A stretch of 26,737 nucleotides of DNA from Tidjanibacter sp. (GCA_017628675.1 JAGBYS010000030.1:1-26737), one strand, 5' to 3'; counted from the first letter of the stretch, positions 6,542-14,247 are shown. A program made the numbers and translations. The notes: generated by a model not told the origin, from the sequence alone.

Positions 6542-7498
6542 TTAGCGGAGTACGAGTTCGCCCGAGCCGATGTGGTAGCCGTCCATATAGACATCCACAC
6601 GGTACTCACCTGCAGCGAGTTCCACGGTCGAGCTGAAGTAGATGCTCACATCCAGATCCTCGTTCTGGTAGTCAACCTCACGCATTGCCGAGTAGCTGAT
6701 TGCGTCGCCCTCGAAGTCCATCATACAGTCGGGACCACCTGAGAGTACCATACCATCGGGGCCGGTGATGCGTACATAGATGTTCCTGCCGCCGGGAGTG
6801 GTCAGCTCGTTGGCCGAGAGCACAAGGTCGGTGCGCAGGCGAGAAGCCCTGGAGGCCTTCTTGACACTCGAGCCGCCGGCATTGAAGGCGAGCAGGGTGA
6901 TGCCACGAGCCTTCACGATGGAACCACGACGAATCTGGCTGGTCATCTCGGCAGCCCTCTCCTCGGCGATGTTGGCACGCTTGGTCTCCTCGGCCACCTG
7001 TTTGCGGTAGCGGGTGTTCTGTGCCGCCAGCTCCTTGTTGAGCGTGTTGAGCGAGTCTATCTGATGGACATAGTGGCGCATAACGGTGCGCAGGGTGCCC
7101 AGCTCTTTCTCATACTGGCGAATCTTGCTGTGGTTGATGCTACGCTCTTTGCGGAGCTTGGTCATAAGCGAGTCGGCCTTGTCGCGCTCGATCAGGATGT
7201 TGGCCCTCAGCTCGTTGTTCACCGAGTCGTTGGTTGCGGTGATCTGGTCCATCTCGGCGATGAGGCCCGAGATCTGGCTGTTGAGCGTGTCGCGCTCGAT
7301 GCGGAAGTTCTCCTTGATGTCGGAGGTGACACGGAAGTGCTGGAAGGTGAGCACGCCCAGAACTGCAATCAGCACAATGATGATGACGCGGTAGCCCACC
7401 AATGTTTTGTGCGACTCGTTGCCACCATTCTGCTCGTCAGAGTCCACATCTTTGTATCGATTCTCTAACTCTTTGTCGTAATCTTCGTAGTTTGCCAT
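6542..7498 (-). CDS. Single-pass membrane protein with periplasmic coiled coil (unknown function)
   Basis: I do not recognise a characterised family. The 318-aa protein has a charged acidic cytoplasmic N-terminus (1-33), one transmembrane helix (about 36-54), then a long heptad-rich region predicted as coiled coil (about 60-190, rich in Glu, Arg, Lys, Leu), and a C-terminal beta-rich domain (about 195-318) with segments such as RTDLVLSANELTTPGGR and GEYRVDVYMDG. This suggests an inner-membrane anchor holding a rod and a small binding domain in the periplasm. It is probably co-transcribed with lspA. The C-terminal segment resembles a small Ig-like sandwich, but that is an inference from strand spacing only. 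Confidence 0.8.
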   Translation of the reverse strand: MANYEDYDKELENRYKDVDSDEQNGGNESHKTLVGYRVIIIVLIAVLGVLTFQHFRVTSDIKENFRIERDTLNSQISGLIAEMDQITATNDSVNNELRANILIERDKADSLMTKLRKERSINHSKIRQYEKELGTLRTVMRHYVHQIDSLNTLNKELAAQNTRYRKQVAEETKRANIAEERAAEMTSQIRRGSIVKARGITLLAFNAGGSSVKKASRASRLRTDLVLSANELTTPGGRNIYVRITGPDGMVLSGGPDCMMDFEGDAISYSAMREVDYQNEDLDVSIYFSSTVELAAGEYRVDVYMDGYHIGSGELVLR

Positions 7499-7544
7499 CT
7501 TTCTATTTGAGGTTTTTTTTGAGTTGTCGTTTCACAATTAGGCG

Positions 7545-7552
7545 CAAATATA
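7545..7552 (-). promoter_or_regulatory. -7 promoter element for the coiled-coil protein/lspA unit
   Basis: TATATTTG on the minus strand (7552-7545) exactly matches TAnnTTTG. No convincing -33 TTTG lies at the right spacing. The leader to the ATG at 7498 would be about 40 nt. The element lies in the 62-bp gap after recG. Confidence 0.6.
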
Positions 7553-7560
7553 GTGATTTT

Positions 7561-9675
7561 TTAGGAAATCATACCATAATCTATTGTGTTCTTGGGTTTA
7601 TAGCGCTCTTTGAGCCCCGCAAGGAGTCTGTTTTTGGGTTGCGAAAGTGAGTTGTCCTCCTCGAGTATAGTGGAGGCGATGAGCCTTGCCTGCTCGAGAA
7701 TCTGCCCGTCGGAGGAGAGTGAGGCTATGCGCAGATCTATCGCTTCGCCGCTCTGGCGTGTGCCGTTCACATCGCCCGCACCTCGCAGTTTAAGGTCCAG
7801 CTCGGAGAGTTTGAAACCGTCGGTCGTCTCGACCATAGCCTCCAGGCGGGCCTCGGCCTCACGCGAGAGTTTGTCGCCACTCATCAGCACACAGAAACTC
7901 TGGTTGCCACCTCGGCCCACACGACCACGCAGCTGGTGGAGCTGTGAGAGGCCAAAGCGCTCGGCACTCTCGATGACCATAACGGTGGCATTGGGCACAT
8001 CGACACCCACCTCTATGACGCTGGTGGCCACAAGGATATGATTCACACCCTCCGAGAAGAGCCTCATCGACTCGGCCTTTTCGTCGGGCGGCATCTTACC
8101 GTGCAGCACCCCCACTCGGTAGTCGGGCAGCGGGAACGCCTTGATGATATTGTCGAAGCCGTCGTAGAGGTTCTGGTAGTCCATCGCCTCGGACTCCTTG
8201 ATGAGCGGATAGACCACATACACCTGTCGCCCTTTGGCTATTTCGCTCTTGAGAAAACCGTTGAGCTTCAGGCGCAGAGCCTCCTTGAGGTGGTATGTTT
8301 TTATGGGTTTGCGTCCTGCTGGCATCTCGTCGATGACCGACACATCCAGGTCGCCGTAGAGTGTCATCGCAAGGGTGCGAGGAATGGGCGTAGCGGTCAT
8401 CACAAGGATGTGGGGCGGCTGGGAGTTCTTGGTCCAGAGTTTTGCCCTCTGCTCCACACCAAATCGGTGCTGCTCGTCGATGACAACAAGACCGAGGTTC
8501 TGGAATTTCACCCTATCCTCAATGAGGGCGTGGGTGCCGATGAGGATGAGAATCTCGCCACTGGCGGTGCGCTCCAGAATCTCGCGCCTCTCGCGGGTCT
8601 TGGTGGAGCCGGTGAGGACTGCCACACGCCCCTGGCAGGAGGTGCCGGAGAGCATCTTGGAGATGGAGGCAAAGTGCTGACGGGCAAGGATCTCGGTGGG
8701 TGCCATCATACAGGATTGGAAGCCGTTGTCGCTGGCCAGGAGCATCGACATAAGCGCCACAAGCGTCTTGCCGCTGCCCACATCGCCCTGCAACAGGCGA
8801 TTCATCTGGTGGCCCGAGGTGCAGTCCGAGCGTATCTCCTTGACCACACGCTTCTGTGCCCCCGTGAGTTTGAAGGGGAGGTGGTTTTCGTAGAAGTCGT
8901 GGAAGAGCTCGCCCACTCGAGGGAAGAGGAAGCCGTTGCGCAGCGAGGTGCGCCCAGCCTTGACGCTGAGGATGCCGAGCTGCACACCCAATAGCTCCTC
9001 GAACTTCAGGCGGTAGATGGCCCTGCGGAGCATCTGTGGCGAGGTGGGGAAGTGGATGTTCTGGAGTGCCTCCCTGCGAGAGAGAAGGTCCAACCTGCCA
9101 ACCAGATAGTCGGGCAGAGTCTCGGTTATGTTCTCCTTGATGCGCTCCCAGAGGGTGCACACCAGGGCGTAGATGCCCTTGGAGGCAAGACCTGCGGAGG
9201 TGAGGCGCTCGGTGGTGCCATAGACACCCTGCATACCGAGGTTGCCTCGGGAGAGGAACTTTTCGACCGTCTCGATTTCGGGGTGCACAATGTTGGCCTT
9301 GCCGCCAAAGAAGGAGGGCTTGCCGAGCACGAGGTACTCTCTGCCGAGCTCGAGTTGCTTGTCGACCCACTTGGTCTGCTGGAACCACACGAGCTCCAAC
9401 TGCCCTGTGGAGTCGGCCAGCGTGGCCGTGAGTCGCTGCTTGCGCCCCTCGCCGAGGAACGCCTTGCCGACAATGCGACCCCTCAGTTGCACAAAGCTTG
9501 AAGCATTATCCTCCGATAGTTCGCCTATACGATAGATTTTTGTGCGGTCGATATAGCGGTAGGGGTAGTGGTGCAACAGGTCGCCCACGGAGCGTATTCC
9601 AAGCTCCGAGGCCAGCAGTGCAGCACGCTTTTCGCCCACTCCGGGTAAAAATTTTATATCTATATCGGCTCGCAT
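7561..9675 (-). CDS. recG: ATP-dependent DNA helicase RecG
   Basis: RecG remodels stalled replication forks and branch-migrates Holliday junctions. The 704-aa protein has the N-terminal wedge (OB-fold) region (about 55-150) followed by a superfamily 2 helicase core: Walker A GDVGSGKT (about 297-304), APTEILARQH, motif II DEQH (about 400-403), motif III TATPIPRTLAMTLYGDLD, and the C-terminal VGVDVPNATVMVIESAERFGL and QLRGRVGRG motifs. The start was placed at the ATG at 9675 (MRADIDIKFLPGVG), which gives a family-like N-terminus; an in-frame ATG at 9693 adds six residues but would overlap the promoter. With the promoter box at 9687-9680, the mRNA may be nearly leaderless. Confidence 0.95.
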   Translation of the reverse strand: MRADIDIKFLPGVGEKRAALLASELGIRSVGDLLHHYPYRYIDRTKIYRIGELSEDNASSFVQLRGRIVGKAFLGEGRKQRLTATLADSTGQLELVWFQQTKWVDKQLELGREYLVLGKPSFFGGKANIVHPEIETVEKFLSRGNLGMQGVYGTTERLTSAGLASKGIYALVCTLWERIKENITETLPDYLVGRLDLLSRREALQNIHFPTSPQMLRRAIYRLKFEELLGVQLGILSVKAGRTSLRNGFLFPRVGELFHDFYENHLPFKLTGAQKRVVKEIRSDCTSGHQMNRLLQGDVGSGKTLVALMSMLLASDNGFQSCMMAPTEILARQHFASISKMLSGTSCQGRVAVLTGSTKTRERREILERTASGEILILIGTHALIEDRVKFQNLGLVVIDEQHRFGVEQRAKLWTKNSQPPHILVMTATPIPRTLAMTLYGDLDVSVIDEMPAGRKPIKTYHLKEALRLKLNGFLKSEIAKGRQVYVVYPLIKESEAMDYQNLYDGFDNIIKAFPLPDYRVGVLHGKMPPDEKAESMRLFSEGVNHILVATSVIEVGVDVPNATVMVIESAERFGLSQLHQLRGRVGRGGNQSFCVLMSGDKLSREAEARLEAMVETTDGFKLSELDLKLRGAGDVNGTRQSGEAIDLRIASLSSDGQILEQARLIASTILEEDNSLSQPKNRLLAGLKERYKPKNTIDYGMIS

Positions 9676-9679
9676 AAGG

Positions 9680-9687
9680 CAAAGATA
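9680..9687 (-). promoter_or_regulatory. -7 promoter element of recG
   Basis: TATCTTTG on the minus strand matches TAnnTTTG. Transcription is expected about 5 bases downstream, almost at the recG ATG (9675). No -33 TTTG is seen; its place is taken by the opposing promoter. Confidence 0.65.
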
Positions 9688-9700
9688 ACGCAATTTGGGT

Positions 9701-9708
9701 TATCTTTG
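9701..9708 (+). promoter_or_regulatory. -7 promoter element of ispG
   Basis: TATCTTTG matches TAnnTTTG and lies 19 bases before the ispG ATG, so the leader would be only about 14 nt, without a ribosome-binding purine tract except an A run. It is the mirror image of the recG element. Confidence 0.65.
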
Positions 9709-9727
9709 CCTAAAATTTATGTAAAAA

Positions 9728-11254
9728 ATGAACAAGTATTGCAATTCTATCACCCGTTTTTCGCGCCGTGCCACCCGCACGGTCAGCATCGGCAGCCACC
9801 TTATTGGCGGCTCGGAGCCCGTCAAAGTGCAGACAATGACCAATACGCCCACTATGGATACGGCCGCTTCGGCCGCCCAGATTGAGGCTATTGCCCGCCA
9901 GGGGGGTAGGATTGTGAGGCTCACCACACGCGATGAGCGTGAGGCGGCCAACCTCGGTCCCATTGGCGAGGCTGTGAGGGCCAACTACCCCGATGTGGCC
10001 CTTGTAGCCGATGTCCACTTTGTGCCCGCTGTGGCTGCTGTGGCTGCCACTACGGCCGACAAGGTGCGCATCAACCCCGGCAACTACAACGACCGTGGCG
10101 GTCGCTTCGAGGAGCTCGTGGAGCTCTGCCGCAGGCGTGGTGTGGCACTGCGCATCGGTGTCAATCACGGCTCTCTGGCCAAGAAGATTTTTGACCTCTG
10201 GGGCGACACCCCCGAGGGTATGGCGGCTTCGGCTATGGAGTTTCTGGAGCGTTGCAGGCAGCTCGACTTCCACAATGTTGTCGTGTCGCTCAAGTCGAGC
10301 AATGTGAGGGTTATGGTCTATGCCTACCGACTGCTGGTGAAGGCTATGCGTGAGGCGGGGATGGATTACCCCGTGCACCTGGGCGTTACGGAGGCGGGCA
10401 ACCTGCTGGAGGGTCGCATAAAGTCGGCTGTGGGTATTGGTGCTCTTCTGGCCGACGGCATTGGCGACACGGTCAGGGTGTCGCTCACCGAGGCACCCGA
10501 GAATGAGATTCCCGCCGCAAGGATGCTCGTGGAGCACTTCGAGGCAAGGCTCGAGGAGGAGTTCGAGGAGGTAGACGAGAGCGCCTTTAGTGCCTATGAG
10601 TATAGGCCCCGTCCGTGGAGTGGAGTGCCCGTTCTGTGGAGCGAGGTGCAGTCCAGGGAGGCTGAGTATGAGATTGTTGAGGCTGTGAGCCACCACCCCG
10701 TGCAGGAGTGGAGGAGCCGCCTTGTGGGGCGCACCCCCGAAAAGCCCGTCATCCTCTACAGACGATACACCACCGCCAATAAAGAACTCTTTGCCATTGA
10801 GGCTGCGGCCGACTTCGGCGTGATGTTTATCGACTCGCTGGCCGACGGCATCCGCATCGAGAACCCCAACTTCTCGCAGAGTGAGATAGACGAAATATCG
10901 CTCATCATACTTCAGGCTGCCCGTGTACGCATCTCACGCACCGAGTATATCGCCTGCCCCTCGTGTGGCCGCACGCTCTACGACATCGAGAGCACCCTTG
11001 CGGCCATCAGACGCCGCACCGAGCACCTTGTGGGGCTCAAGATTGGCGTTATGGGTTGCATTGTCAATGGCCCCGGCGAGATGGCCGACGCCGACTACGG
11101 CTATGTGGGCGGACTGCCCGACCACATCTCGCTCTACCGTGGCAAGACCCTGGTGGAGCGCAATGTGCCCCAGGCCGAGGCCATAGACCGTCTGGTGGAG
11201 CTCATCAAGGCCGACGGTCGCTGGGTGGAGCCCACAACCAAGAACGATAAATAG
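9728..11254 (+). CDS. ispG: 4-hydroxy-3-methylbut-2-enyl diphosphate synthase (IspG/GcpE)
   Basis: IspG is an iron-sulfur enzyme of the non-mevalonate (MEP) isoprenoid pathway, reductively converting MEcPP to HMBPP. The 508-aa protein has the N-terminal TIM-barrel domain (1 to about 265; VKVQTMTNT, ADVHFVP, KVRINPGNY, GVNHGSL, LGVTEAG), a middle insert (about 265-400) and the C-terminal Fe-S domain. The cluster ligands are visible: Cys410 and Cys413 (ACPSCGRT), Cys444 and Glu451 (GCIVNGPGE). E. coli IspG is 372 aa; the insert marks the three-domain type found in Bacteroidota, chlamydiae and plants, although here it is compact. It is followed after 23 bp by the WbqC-family gene. Confidence 0.95.
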   Translation: MNKYCNSITRFSRRATRTVSIGSHLIGGSEPVKVQTMTNTPTMDTAASAAQIEAIARQGGRIVRLTTRDEREAANLGPIGEAVRANYPDVALVADVHFVPAVAAVAATTADKVRINPGNYNDRGGRFEELVELCRRRGVALRIGVNHGSLAKKIFDLWGDTPEGMAASAMEFLERCRQLDFHNVVVSLKSSNVRVMVYAYRLLVKAMREAGMDYPVHLGVTEAGNLLEGRIKSAVGIGALLADGIGDTVRVSLTEAPENEIPAARMLVEHFEARLEEEFEEVDESAFSAYEYRPRPWSGVPVLWSEVQSREAEYEIVEAVSHHPVQEWRSRLVGRTPEKPVILYRRYTTANKELFAIEAAADFGVMFIDSLADGIRIENPNFSQSEIDEISLIILQAARVRISRTEYIACPSCGRTLYDIESTLAAIRRRTEHLVGLKIGVMGCIVNGPGEMADADYGYVGGLPDHISLYRGKTLVERNVPQAEAIDRLVELIKADGRWVEPTTKNDK

Positions 11255-11277
11255 TAGTAAAAGAGGGGGGTGCGAGT

Positions 11278-11853
11278 ATGAAAATTTTACCGCTGGCCTA
11301 TCTGGGCTCAAGGGAGTGGTGGCGTGAGGCCCTCTCGGAGGATGCCATCATCGATGTGGGCGAACACTTTGTGAAGCAGACCGCCCGCAGCCGTTGTGAG
11401 ATTGCCACTGCCTCGGGGCGTATGATGCTCTCGGCCAATGTGGTCAAGGGTGCGAGCATCCACAAGAAGGCCGTCAAGGATATGAGGCTCGACTACTCCA
11501 AGCGTTGGCCCCATCAGCACATCACGGCCATCCGCTCGGCCTATAAATCCTCGCCCTACTACGACTACTACGCCCACCTTCTGGAGCCACTCTTCGAGCG
11601 TCGCTATGAGTTTCTCTATGATATGAATCGCGACCTTGTTGAGGCTGTGCGCAAGATTGGTGGTGTGAAGCAGGAGTTGCGCTTCTCGGAGGAGTATATC
11701 ATCGCCACCCCCGGGGACTGTGACCTTCGTGGCCACAACTTCCTCGGCCCCCGAGCAGACGAGGAGCCCTATTGGCAGGTCTTCTCGGAGCGACTCCCCT
11801 TCGAGTCCAACTGCTCCGTGATAGACTGCCTCTTCAACGAGAAGGAGTTGTAG
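11278..11853 (+). CDS. WbqC-family protein
   Basis: A 191-aa protein that I assign to the WbqC-like family from its overall pattern: an early YLGSREWW segment, HFVKQTARSRCEIATASGRMMLSANV, a KDMRLDYSKRWPHQHITAIRSAYKSSPYYDYY core and a C-terminal YWQVFSERLPFESNCSVIDCLFNE. WbqC proteins were named from O-antigen clusters, but members are widespread in Bacteroidota outside them, and the reaction is not established to my knowledge. No signal peptide or membrane segment is present, so it should be cytoplasmic. The 23-bp gap suggests co-transcription with ispG. In many relatives it lies near signal peptidase genes, but that is not so here. Confidence 0.8.
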   Translation: MKILPLAYLGSREWWREALSEDAIIDVGEHFVKQTARSRCEIATASGRMMLSANVVKGASIHKKAVKDMRLDYSKRWPHQHITAIRSAYKSSPYYDYYAHLLEPLFERRYEFLYDMNRDLVEAVRKIGGVKQELRFSEEYIIATPGDCDLRGHNFLGPRADEEPYWQVFSERLPFESNCSVIDCLFNEKEL

Positions 11854-11899
11854 TGTAGTTTCAAAAAGGAATTTTGTAAGGTTGGCGAAAGTCCCATTT

Positions 11900-11977
11900 G
11901 CCTTGGGTCGGTTGGCGGTCGTCTGTAGACTAACTGCTGCCTTAGGTCAGTTAGACTTTCGACTTTCGACTTTCGAC
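11900..11977. repeat. Diverged GCCTTRGGTC repeat pair with 7-bp tandem repeat
   Basis: GCCTTGGGTCGGTTGG (11900-11915) recurs as GCCTTAGGTCAGTTAG (11939-11954), differing only by G-to-A changes. The second copy runs directly into three GACTTTC heptads (11954-11974). A reverse-complement relative of the same composite (heptads plus the GACCTAAGGC end) is at 26628-26666. The region is noncoding. Confidence 0.65.
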
Positions 11978-12021
11978 AAAAAAACTCACGGGTATCGAAA
12001 ATGATACCCGTGAGTTTTTTG
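11978..12021. terminator. Bidirectional terminator between WbqC-family and GH2 genes
   Basis: ACTCACGGGTATC (11984-11996) pairs perfectly with GATACCCGTGAGT (12003-12015) around a 6-base loop. A runs on the left and T runs on the right make it a terminator for both converging genes. It belongs to the CACGGGTAT hairpin family also seen at 14170-14196 and at the right window edge. Confidence 0.85.
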
Positions 12022-12025
12022 CTGA

Positions 12026-14035
12026 TTACAGTTCATCGTTGTATTTCTGGAGAATTTCGATAGCGATGCGGTCGGTGAAGCCGCCCGAGGAGGCCTCGAT
12101 GGAGTTGGGGCCGCTCTTGAGGGCGACATTCTCCCAGGTGGCAATGCCATTCACACTCTCCTTGGTGCCCAGGAATTCGCCATTGACGGTCAGCTCCACC
12201 TCGGGCATATTGGTGTAGACCTTGATGGTCTGCGTCTTGCTGATGCGCGAGGTCCAGCGACGCTCGGCAATGTAGATGAAGTCGTCATTGCCCCAGTTGG
12301 CCTTGTAGAGGTAGAAGGCATCTTTGCGCACCTGGCGGTTGAAGCTCACAACACCCATATCGCACACACCACCCGCCGAGCGGTGGGCATCCACCGAGGC
12401 GTAGTCGAACAGGCCGTCGACAAACAGACCCCAGAAGTGGTTGTCGTCCGAGAGAGCCTCGAGGTAGGTTTCGTGGAAGTGGGTCTGCCACCTCTCGGGG
12501 TGCCAGCTGCTGGTGGCCAAGGGTTTCTGGAGCACATCGCTCTGGTGGAAGATGTTGCCGCCACACTTGTAGCTCACAGCCGAGTGCATAGAGCTCCATT
12601 CGGGCACCGTGTGGAGCTGCTCCTGCCACACCTGTATATCTTCGGGGTTACCCTCCATCCAGCCCAGGTTGTGGCTCCAGACCACAAGATCCGTGACGAA
12701 GTTTATCTCGCCATCCTGGTTGCTCCATCCCGAGGTGAAACGGTTGGGGTCAAGACGCTTGCAGAGCGAGTGGAGCTCGCGCAGATACTCCACAGGGCTG
12801 TCGCCCCTGGCCTCGAGCTCGGAGAAGAGGTTCCAGATGACCACCGAGGGGTGGTTGTACTGCTGGAAGATCATCTCCTGAAGTTGCTGTTTGCCATTCT
12901 CACGGAAACTCTCGGTATTGAAAAATCCCTTGCCGTTGAGGGTGGTGGCACCCATCAGTGGCAGGTCGTTGATGACCATCAGGCCGATGTTGTCGCAGAT
13001 GCGGTAGAAGGCGGGGTGGTGACTGCCGCCAACCACTCGTATGGCATTTGCGCCCATCTCCACCGCAAACCTGATATCCTCGAGCACCTCACTCTCGGAG
13101 ATGGCGGTGCCTGTGAGCGCCCTGTCGCGGTGCATAACCACACCTCGGATGGGGTAGGGGCGGCCGTTGAGCATAAAACCCTCCTTGCCCACCTCGTAGT
13201 AACGGAAGCCGGTCTGCACGGTGAGCGGGTCGCCATCGTTGAGCCTTACCTGGAAGTCGTAGAGGTTGGGGGCCTCGACTCCGTTCCAGAGCTGTGGGCT
13301 CTTGATTTGGAAGGGTATGAAGGCGCTGATGGTGCCATTCTGGGTGCGTATCCTCTGCGAGGAGGTCTGCTCCTTGTCCTCGGGTGCCTTGATTACGAGC
13401 GAGAGGGTGGCCGACTGTGCCACATTGGAGGTGACCCTCACCTCCACCTCGCCCTCCACGATGTCGTTTGTCACCTTGCGGGTGTGGATGTAGATGCCCT
13501 CGGAGGCGAAGTGGTCCAGGGCTATGTGGGTGTCGTCCTCAATGATGATGGAAACCTCGCGGAAAAGGCCGCCGTAGGATATCTCGTTGCCGGCTGAGGG
13601 CAAAACGGTCGTCTGGTTGGCATTGCTCACAATGACCCACACAAGGTCCCTGCCGTTGAAGTTCAGAAGGTCCGAAATCTCAAAGATGAAGGCTCCGCTG
13701 CCGCCCTCGTGGCGACCTGCGTGGCGACCATTGACCAGCACATCGGCAATCAGATTGGCGCCCCCGAAGCGGAGAAATATGCGCTTGCCACGCCACTCGG
13801 GCTTGAAGTCGATGTAGCGCAGGTAGTTGCCCGTGCTGCGATAGTAGTCGAGTTTGCCACCCAGAGCGTCGGAGTTCCACTGGTGTGGCAGGTTGACTAT
13901 GGTGGAATTATTCTCCGAATAGGTAAAAAACTTCCAGTCGCGGTTCAGCGAGAAGGTCTGGCGTGCCGAGAGCGACGAGGCCATAGTGAGTGCCGCGAGC
14001 AGAAATAATGTATATCTTAAGAGTCTTGTTTTCAT
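12026..14035 (-). CDS. Secreted glycoside hydrolase family 2 protein, probable pseudoenzyme
   Basis: A 669-aa beta-galactosidase/beta-glucuronidase-type GH2 protein. The ATG at 14035 gives a clear signal peptide (MKTRLLRYTLFLLAALTMASSLSARQ); an upstream in-frame ATG (14137) would bury it. In order: jelly-roll sugar-binding domain (NRDWKFF, NLPHQWN, RIFLRFGGAN), Ig-like domain, TIM barrel, and a C-terminal Ig-like domain (VYTNMPEVELTVNG). In the barrel the acid/base region reads HPSVVIWNLFSELE, so Glu406 is kept but the usual preceding Asn is Ser405. The nucleophile region, normally SEYGAGG before WHPE.WQ, reads VSYKCGG, so the nucleophilic Glu is replaced by Ser488. WHPERWQTHFHE and KDAFYLYKANW anchor the alignment. 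No SusC/SusD or other carbohydrate gene is adjacent. It may bind glycans without cleaving them. Confidence 0.88.
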   Translation of the reverse strand: MKTRLLRYTLFLLAALTMASSLSARQTFSLNRDWKFFTYSENNSTIVNLPHQWNSDALGGKLDYYRSTGNYLRYIDFKPEWRGKRIFLRFGGANLIADVLVNGRHAGRHEGGSGAFIFEISDLLNFNGRDLVWVIVSNANQTTVLPSAGNEISYGGLFREVSIIIEDDTHIALDHFASEGIYIHTRKVTNDIVEGEVEVRVTSNVAQSATLSLVIKAPEDKEQTSSQRIRTQNGTISAFIPFQIKSPQLWNGVEAPNLYDFQVRLNDGDPLTVQTGFRYYEVGKEGFMLNGRPYPIRGVVMHRDRALTGTAISESEVLEDIRFAVEMGANAIRVVGGSHHPAFYRICDNIGLMVINDLPLMGATTLNGKGFFNTESFRENGKQQLQEMIFQQYNHPSVVIWNLFSELEARGDSPVEYLRELHSLCKRLDPNRFTSGWSNQDGEINFVTDLVVWSHNLGWMEGNPEDIQVWQEQLHTVPEWSSMHSAVSYKCGGNIFHQSDVLQKPLATSSWHPERWQTHFHETYLEALSDDNHFWGLFVDGLFDYASVDAHRSAGGVCDMGVVSFNRQVRKDAFYLYKANWGNDDFIYIAERRWTSRISKTQTIKVYTNMPEVELTVNGEFLGTKESVNGIATWENVALKSGPNSIEASSGGFTDRIAIEILQKYNDEL

Positions 14036-14092
14036 AGTGGTATTGCCATTGTGCCTCGGGCTGTGTTGTCCCCTTTGGGCCGCATATTTGCA

Positions 14093-14100
14093 CAAAGGTA
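14093..14100 (-). promoter_or_regulatory. -7 promoter element of the GH2 gene
   Basis: TACCTTTG on the minus strand exactly matches TAnnTTTG. A TTTC lies 19 bases upstream, where TTTG is expected. The leader to the ATG at 14035 would be about 50 nt. Confidence 0.6.
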
Positions 14101-14169
14101 AAAAAATTACTACATTTGAGAAAATTTTTCGGAGCACAATGTCATTATTGGTGTGCCGACCATATCATC

Positions 14170-14196
14170 CACGGGGTATTAAAAACGACACCCGTG
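14170..14196. repeat. CACGGG hairpin, second copy of the family
   Basis: CACGGG (14170-14175) pairs with CCCGTG (14191-14196), with further bulged pairing inward. The sequence closely matches the partial copy at 26718-26737 and the terminator at 11984-12015, but here there is no T run, so termination is doubtful. The region 14036-14247 otherwise holds the two promoter elements and the heptad repeat. Confidence 0.6.
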
Positions 14197-14214
14197 AGGG
14201 AGCGGAGGGTGCAT

Positions 14215-14222
14215 TAATTTTG
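14215..14222 (+). promoter_or_regulatory. -7 promoter element of the cvpA-rsgA-trmH unit
   Basis: TAATTTTG matches TAnnTTTG and lies 25 bases before the ATG at 14248. It overlaps the first unit of the heptad repeat (14217-14244). No -33 TTTG is visible. Confidence 0.5.
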
Positions 14223-14244
14223 CATTTTGAATTTTGCATTTTGA
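14217..14244 (+). repeat. Four 7-bp tandem repeats between promoter and start codon
   Basis: ATTTTGC and ATTTTGA alternate (14217-14223, 14224-14230, 14231-14237, 14238-14244), i.e. two perfect 14-bp units, ending 3 bp before the ATG of the CvpA-family gene. Confidence 0.8.
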
Positions 14245-14247
14245 ATT

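Larger units (their letters stand above)
9677..9711. repeat. 13-bp inverted repeat forming a divergent promoter (recG/ispG)
   Basis: AGGCAAAGATAAC (9677-9689) is the exact reverse complement of 9699-9711, with a 9-base centre. Each arm contains a TATCTTTG box, one per strand, so the two -7 elements point away from each other. Confidence 0.8.

Noticed and set aside
12383..13597. Plus-strand open frame of 404 codons inside the GH2 gene
   Set aside because: Low-complexity Val/His/Gly composition, no promoter or family; a shadow of the GH2 reading frame.
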